Part shown: positions 62,345-64,000 of the stretch, piece after piece | Layout: each line of letters opens with the position of its first letter | Position numbering within the stretch: the stretch's first letter is position 1 | Origin: Palsa-504 sp963822765 | GTDB lineage: Bacteria > Actinomycetota > Actinomycetes > Streptosporangiales > Streptosporangiaceae | Direction of reading: 5' to 3' | Length of the DNA stretch: 64,000 nucleotides | NCBI GenBank assembly: GCA_963822765.1 | Contig: CAWGJL010000005.1 | Location: forward strand, 310,001 to 374,000 | Notes under the pieces: model-generated | Seen by the model: only the letters and a program-made list of their open reading frames with translations | What the model was told of the DNA's origin: nothing | The model's database searches: none | Made by a program: the position numbers and the translations under genes

Positions 62345-62752
62345 GTGACCCGGGCCGACGACGGATGCCGCCTGTGGATGGCCGGTGCCGGCCGCGGCGC
62401 GCCGCTGATCTTGTGCCACGGCGGGCCGGGACTGTGGGACATGTTCGGCTCGCTGGCCGGCTCGCTGGCCGGGGACGTCCGGGCGGTCCGCTGGGACCAG
62501 CGCGGGTGCGGGCGCTCGGAGCGACGCGGCCCGTATTCGGTGGCCCGCTCGGTCGCCGACCTGGACGCGGTGCGCGCCGCGCTGGACGTCGAACGGGTCG
62601 CGGTGCTTGGGCACTCGTGGGGCGCTACCTTGGCCCTGCGGTACGCCCTGGACCACCCGGACCGGGTCAGCGCGCTGATCTACGTATCCGGGACCGGGCT
62701 GGGGTGGGACTGGCACGAGCCGTTCCAGCGTGCGCTGAACTGGCTGCGCTAG
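62345..62752 (+). CDS. Alpha/beta hydrolase, C-terminally truncated
   Basis: The product is 135 residues. LILCHGGPGLWDMFGSLAGS is the oxyanion HGGPG loop of proline iminopeptidase-like hydrolases, VRWDQRGCGRSERRGPYSVA the following turn, and VAVLGHSWGATLALRYALDH the nucleophile elbow G-H-S-W-G. The stop after NWLR cuts the protein at about half of the normal 270-290 residues, so the cap domain and the catalytic Asp and His are missing. A dispersed repeat begins 8 bp after the stop, suggesting that repeat insertion or deletion truncated the gene. Confidence 0.75.
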   Translation: MTRADDGCRLWMAGAGRGAPLILCHGGPGLWDMFGSLAGSLAGDVRAVRWDQRGCGRSERRGPYSVARSVADLDAVRAALDVERVAVLGHSWGATLALRYALDHPDRVSALIYVSGTGLGWDWHEPFQRALNWLR

Positions 62753-62760
62753 GCCGTCTC

Positions 62761-62825
62761 CTGACGACGTGATTGCGGCAACCATGTCGTCGGGTGCGCG
62801 TGGTTGCGGCAATCATGTCGTCGGA
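62761..62825. repeat. Dispersed intergenic hairpin repeat, copy 3 (inverted)
   Basis: Arms GACGACGTGATTGC and CGGCAACCATGTCGTC, then CGTGGTTGCGGCAA and TCATGTCGTCG, with the GCGCG spacer between. It is the inverse of copies 1 and 2. Similarity to the flank of copy 2 continues to about 62880 (GACGGGGCAGG). Confidence 0.6.
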
Positions 62826-62953
62826 CGAGTCGCCGGAGGTGGGTCAAATGGTGACGAAGATGCAGACGGGGCAGGCGCGCCCGGAGAAGGCCGGTACGGG
62901 AAGTGCACGCCGGCGAAATAATCGCTGGCTCGCGCGCCTGGGGCTGACCTACC

Positions 62954-63697
62954 GTGGTGCGCGTGCTGAGCCGGGGGCAGGTTGAGGAGTTCGCCGAGCG
63001 CGGTTTCCTGGTGCTGCCGGGGGTGGTGCCGCGGGAGCTGGTCCAGGCCGCGGCACGGGCCCTCGACCAGCTGATCGAGCGCGAGCGGCCCGGGGATGAC
63101 GTGCGGGGACCGTTCAACTACTTTCCCGAGGCGGCGCGGGCGCCGGAACTGGCCGCGCTGCTGATGCGGAGCCGGGCGTTCGGGCTGGCCGAGGCGCTGA
63201 CCGGGGCGGGAACGCTGGTGGCGCCGTGGCAGGTGCAGGTGGCGCTGAACATCCCGCCGTATCCGCACCGGCCCGGTATGCACCACATCGACGGGTTCCC
63301 GCCCGGGCCGGACGGGCGGCCCGGCACGTTCACCATGCTGGCCGGGGTGCTGATGTCCGGTCAGCGCGGCCCGGACGCGGGAAACCTGTGGGTGTGGCCA
63401 GGCACCCACCTGACCCACGCGGCGTACTTCCGCGAGCACGGACCGGACGCGTTCTTCGCCGCGGGCGGGTACCCGCCGATCCGGCTGCCCGAACCGGAGC
63501 AGATCACGGGCGAACCCGGCGACCTGCTGCTGGCGCACTACCTGCTGGGCCACAACATCGGCGGGAACACCTCGCCCGCGGTCCGGCGGGCGGTCTACTA
63601 CCGGATCAAGCGGGCCGGGCACGACGGGCGCTGGCGGGAGTTCCTGGCCGATCCCTGGCTGGACTATGACGGGGTCCGGGCGCTGGCGGCGCCTTGA
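62954..63697 (+). CDS. PhyH-family Fe(II)/2-oxoglutarate dioxygenase
   Basis: The product is 247 residues from GTG 62954. VEEFAERGFLVLPGVVPREL is the usual start. The jelly-roll core shows HHIDGFPPG with the H-x-D iron ligands near residue 112 and LLAHYLLGHNIGGNTSPAVR with the distal His and the 2-oxoglutarate-binding Arg. WPGTHLTHAAYF lies between. Members hydroxylate small metabolites; the substrate is not identifiable here. It is not clustered with biosynthetic genes. Confidence 0.88.
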   Translation: MVRVLSRGQVEEFAERGFLVLPGVVPRELVQAAARALDQLIERERPGDDVRGPFNYFPEAARAPELAALLMRSRAFGLAEALTGAGTLVAPWQVQVALNIPPYPHRPGMHHIDGFPPGPDGRPGTFTMLAGVLMSGQRGPDAGNLWVWPGTHLTHAAYFREHGPDAFFAAGGYPPIRLPEPEQITGEPGDLLLAHYLLGHNIGGNTSPAVRRAVYYRIKRAGHDGRWREFLADPWLDYDGVRALAAP

Positions 63698-63734
63698 TCC
63701 GCGCGGCGGGCGGGAAGATACTGGGGCCAGAACT

Positions 63735-63760
63735 AGTTGCTTGCTATTAAGCAAGTAATT
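63735..63760. promoter_or_regulatory. Palindromic operator, MarR/TetR type
   Basis: A 26-bp imperfect inverted repeat with arms TTGCTTGCT and AGCAAGTAA around a short centre. It stands directly upstream of a truncated MFS transporter, as operators of efflux repressors usually do; the repressor gene itself is not in the window. Confidence 0.55.
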
Positions 63761-63776
63761 CTGCCGCCTGGGGAGC

Positions 63777-64000
63777 GCGGGCTTCGGGATGGGCCTGTTC
63801 GCCTCGCCCAACCGGGCCGGGATCATGAACAGCCTGCCGCCGGAGCGGCGCGGCGTCGGCGCGGGCATGAGCGCCACGTTCCAGAACTCGGCCATGGCCT
63901 TGTCCATCGGCATCTTCTTCACGCTGATCATCCTGGGCCTGGCCGCATCGCTGCCCGCCGCCCTCAGCCACGGCCTGACCGGCCACACCTTCTTCCCGTC
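63777..64000 (+). pseudogene. MFS drug transporter, C-terminal part lacking its 5' end
   Basis: The frame AGFGMGLFASPNRAGIMNSL, then PPERRGVGAGMSATFQNSAM and ALSIGIFFTLIILGLAASLP matches helices 10-12 of EmrB/QacA-type drug/proton antiporters (14-TM group), and remains open to the right edge. The N-terminal three quarters are absent; the homology begins near 63777, only 17 bp after the palindrome. A deletion therefore joined the operator region to the middle of the gene. The remaining 3' part lies outside the window. Confidence 0.65.

Overview
The window is very GC-rich (roughly 70% or more) with dense, high-GC-third-position coding on both strands. Together with GTG starts, LAL-type LuxR and STAS/anti-sigma regulators, an actinobacterial-style hyp cluster and ICE/prophage small proteins typical of Actinomycetota, it points to a chromosome segment of a filamentous or soil actinomycete. 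Streptosporangiales-like is my guess; the genus is inference only. I see no tRNA, rRNA or CRISPR array.

Layout. 1-2310: the 3' end of rpiA, then an IS1634-type insertion sequence with imperfect inverted ends. 2390-5300: a dispersed hairpin repeat, an aminoglycoside-phosphotransferase-like kinase divergent from a methyltransferase, and a secreted GH25-like muramidase. 5512-14003: an integrated mobile element of about 8.5 kb. It carries excisionase, a replication-type HTH protein, a ParB-like protein, an HK97-type capsid protein, an HNH nuclease and a frameshifted tyrosine integrase. It is inserted in the helix-turn-helix codons of a LuxR-type gene remnant, with an 11-bp core repeat at each end. 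14100-20450: decayed and chimeric genes (membrane protein, M20 hydrolase, HtrA/Usp remnants, an antiporter fused to peptidoglycan-binding domains) around intact DEAD-box helicase, AlkA-like glycosylase and SMR exporter genes.

20450-29400: a DUF445 protein, a TPP-riboswitch-controlled NCS1 permease (likely a thiamine-precursor importer) and a MacB/FtsX-type ABC transporter. A 249-bp duplicated segment brackets the permease and ABC genes. A hydrolase/LuxR chimera and a frameshifted transketolase follow. 29400-43300: a secreted propeller-like protein, regulators (an RsbW-like ATPase, a large LuxR ATPase, STAS), fatty-acid enzymes, and remnants of pyrophosphatase, LacI, winged-helix, ECF sigma and AhpD-like genes. 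43384-46539: a PHP-UvrD fusion helicase.

46550-56700: the [NiFe]-hydrogenase maturation region. It is organised as SIS1-hypC-like-SIS2-hypC-hypD-hypE (tightly overlapping, three 12-bp repeats upstream), an APC permease, a CNB/CBS/DUF294 signalling gene, and hypF on the opposite strand, translationally coupled to a PatB-type C-S lyase. Hydrogenase subunits, hypA and hypB are not in the window. 57900-64000: a small membrane protein, phosphoglucomutase, rhomboid protease, patatin (frameshifted), OsmC, a truncated alpha/beta hydrolase, a PhyH-type dioxygenase and a 5'-truncated MFS transporter with a relic operator.

Overall, functional housekeeping and maturation genes sit among many single-base frameshifts, short internal deletions and mosaic junctions. 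Either this is a genome with active rearrangement and decay in its accessory regions, or part of the pattern is sequence/assembly error; the sequence alone cannot separate the two.
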